DNA of 7,155 bases, taken from Pseudolabrys sp. GTDB lineage: Bacteria > Pseudomonadota > Alphaproteobacteria > Rhizobiales > Xanthobacteraceae. Of the stretch, positions 6,339-7,155 are shown in pieces. The notes under the pieces were generated by a model. It did not search any database. It was not told the origin of the DNA and was given only the letters and a program-made list of their open reading frames with translations. How positions within the stretch are numbered: the first letter of the stretch is position 1; the number at the start of each line of letters is the position of its first letter. A program made the translations under genes and the position numbers. The stretch spans positions 1 through 7,155 of the forward strand of contig JAFAQJ010000060.1 of assembly GCA_019246455.1 (NCBI GenBank), written 5' to 3'.

Positions 6339-7155
6339 GACGCACGCTCCTCTCCGAGCCGCCATCGAATACGCAGGCCCGCTTGACGTCGTACGCAATG
6401 CCGATCTTCGACCCCGTTTCGATCGCCGGCCGGCTGCCGGGTGCGATGCAAACCGGACTCTCTCCTATGGTGCCGTAGACCAGAATTTCCCGGCCCAGCG
6501 GCTCTGTCAGCTCAACCGCGCAAGGCAAGCCGTCACTGGCGATCGCGAGATGTTCGGGCCGCAGGCCGAGGATGATCGGTTGCCCATCGCTGACGGCAGC
6601 ATCCGCAGGCAATGGCAAATGCAACCCCTCCGCAGTCTCCAAGGTATACCCCTGCCCGTTCGGCCTCGCGCGACCGCGCAGCATATTCATCGTTGGCAAA
6701 CCGATGAACTGTGCGACGAACGCATTCGCTGGCCGGTCGTATAATTCGAGCGGTTCGCCGATCTGCTCGATGCGCCCATCGCGCATGAGGACGACACGGT
6801 CGGCCATGGTCATGGCCTCGACCTGATCGTGTGTGACATAAATCGCGGTGTTCTTCAGGCGCTGATGCAGCGCCTTGAGTTCGAGCCGCATTTGTACGCG
6901 TAGCTTGGCGTCCAGATTCGACAGAGGCTCGTCGAATAGGAAGACCCTGGGATCGCGCACCATTGCGCGTCCCATGGCGACGCGTTGGCGTTGGCCGCCG
7001 GACAATTGCCGTGGATAGCGATCGAGCAGCACATCGAGCCCAAGAACAAGCGCCACCTGACAAATTTTTTCCGACTTCGCAGCAGCCGGCATCCGACGTG
7101 CATCAAGACTGAAGGCGAGATTTTGCCGCACCGTCATGTGCGGGTAGAGCGCGTA
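6328..7155 (-). CDS. ABC transporter ATP-binding protein, MalK/UgpC type (5' end cut by window edge)
   Basis: Cytoplasmic ATPase subunit that powers a CUT1-type (carbohydrate uptake) ABC importer by dimerising on the two permeases. The visible 275 residues begin at YALYPHMTV, the segment just after the Q-loop glutamine, so Walker A and the true start lie beyond position 7155. Seen in order, in visible-residue numbering: ABC signature LSGGQRQ (51-57), Walker B VFLFDE (71-76) with catalytic Glu76, D-loop SNLDA (79-83), and the switch histidine in VTHDQ (107-111). A C-terminal OB-fold/TOBE-like regulatory domain follows from about residue 145, including the GLRPEH motif typical of MalK/UgpC. The family is usually about 350-370 aa, so some 80 residues are missing. 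It ends in TAA and overlaps the next permease by 11 nt, so it belongs to the same operon. The ATPase identity is secure; the substrate is not, because these subunits are often interchangeable. Confidence 0.96.
   Translation of the reverse strand, partial: YALYPHMTVRQNLAFSLDARRMPAAAKSEKICQVALVLGLDVLLDRYPRQLSGGQRQRVAMGRAMVRDPRVFLFDEPLSNLDAKLRVQMRLELKALHQRLKNTAIYVTHDQVEAMTMADRVVLMRDGRIEQIGEPLELYDRPANAFVAQFIGLPTMNMLRGRARPNGQGYTLETAEGLHLPLPADAAVSDGQPIILGLRPEHLAIASDGLPCAVELTEPLGREILVYGTIGESPVCIAPGSRPAIETGSKIGIAYDVKRACVFDGGSERSVRRER
6347..6355 (-). promoter_or_regulatory. Strong ribosome binding site that decides the GTG start of the MalF-type permease
   Basis: On the minus strand this reads GGAGAGGAG, ending 8 nt before the GTG at 6338. 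It lies inside the coding end of the ATPase gene. The downstream in-frame ATG pair at 6305/6302 is preceded only by a weak purine run, so the GTG is the better start despite the unusual codon. Confidence 0.75.

Noticed and set aside
5430..6386. 318-codon open frame on the plus strand, opposite the MalF-type permease
   Set aside because: Its translation is very rich in Arg, Asp, His and Gln with no domain or signal, while the opposite strand encodes a textbook permease with an EAA loop. It is an antisense shadow common in GC-rich genes.

Overview
The window is about 7.2 kb of bacterial DNA. Every supportable gene lies on the minus strand, so transcription runs from position 7155 down towards 1. 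Most of the window is GC-rich, spacing is tight, stops and starts overlap, and Shine-Dalgarno sites are strong. This fits a proteobacterium, most likely a soil alphaproteobacterium of the Hyphomicrobiales. That placement is an inference from composition and gene style; there is no rRNA or marker gene to confirm it.

The layout in transcription order is as follows. (1) The 3' part of a MalK/UgpC-type ABC ATPase, cut by the right edge (6328-7155). (2) A MalF/UgpA-type permease (5421-6338), overlapping the ATPase by 11 nt. (3) A MalG/UgpE-type permease (4561-5424), joined by an ATGA overlap. (4) A family-1 extracellular solute-binding protein, SBP-A (3261-4514). (5) An Ldh/YiaK/AllD-family NAD(P)-dependent 2-hydroxyacid oxidoreductase (2143-3261), joined by a TGATG overlap. 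(6) An RraA-like / HMG-aldolase-family protein (1409-2131), 11 bp downstream. (7) After a 107-bp gap, a second and unrelated-looking family-1 solute-binding protein, SBP-B (6-1301).

Genes 1-6 read as one uptake-and-catabolism operon. A CUT1-type (carbohydrate uptake) ABC importer brings in a polyol, sugar acid or hydroxy acid. The dehydrogenase interconverts a 2-hydroxy acid and a 2-oxo acid. The RraA-like protein could then cleave or decarboxylate the 2-oxo acid. The substrate cannot be read from the sequence. SBP-B is the odd member: it follows the only sizeable gap, is clearly lower in GC in the lines I counted, and carries four cysteines in its mature domain where SBP-A has none. It may be an alternative receptor for the same transporter or the first gene of another transport system beyond the left edge.

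The least expected non-coding signal is a perfect 10-bp inverted repeat with a 6-nt loop (3217-3242), just after the SBP-A stop codon and within the first codons of the dehydrogenase. I see no RNA gene, mobile element, CRISPR array or clear promoter. No stretch longer than 107 bp is free of genes.
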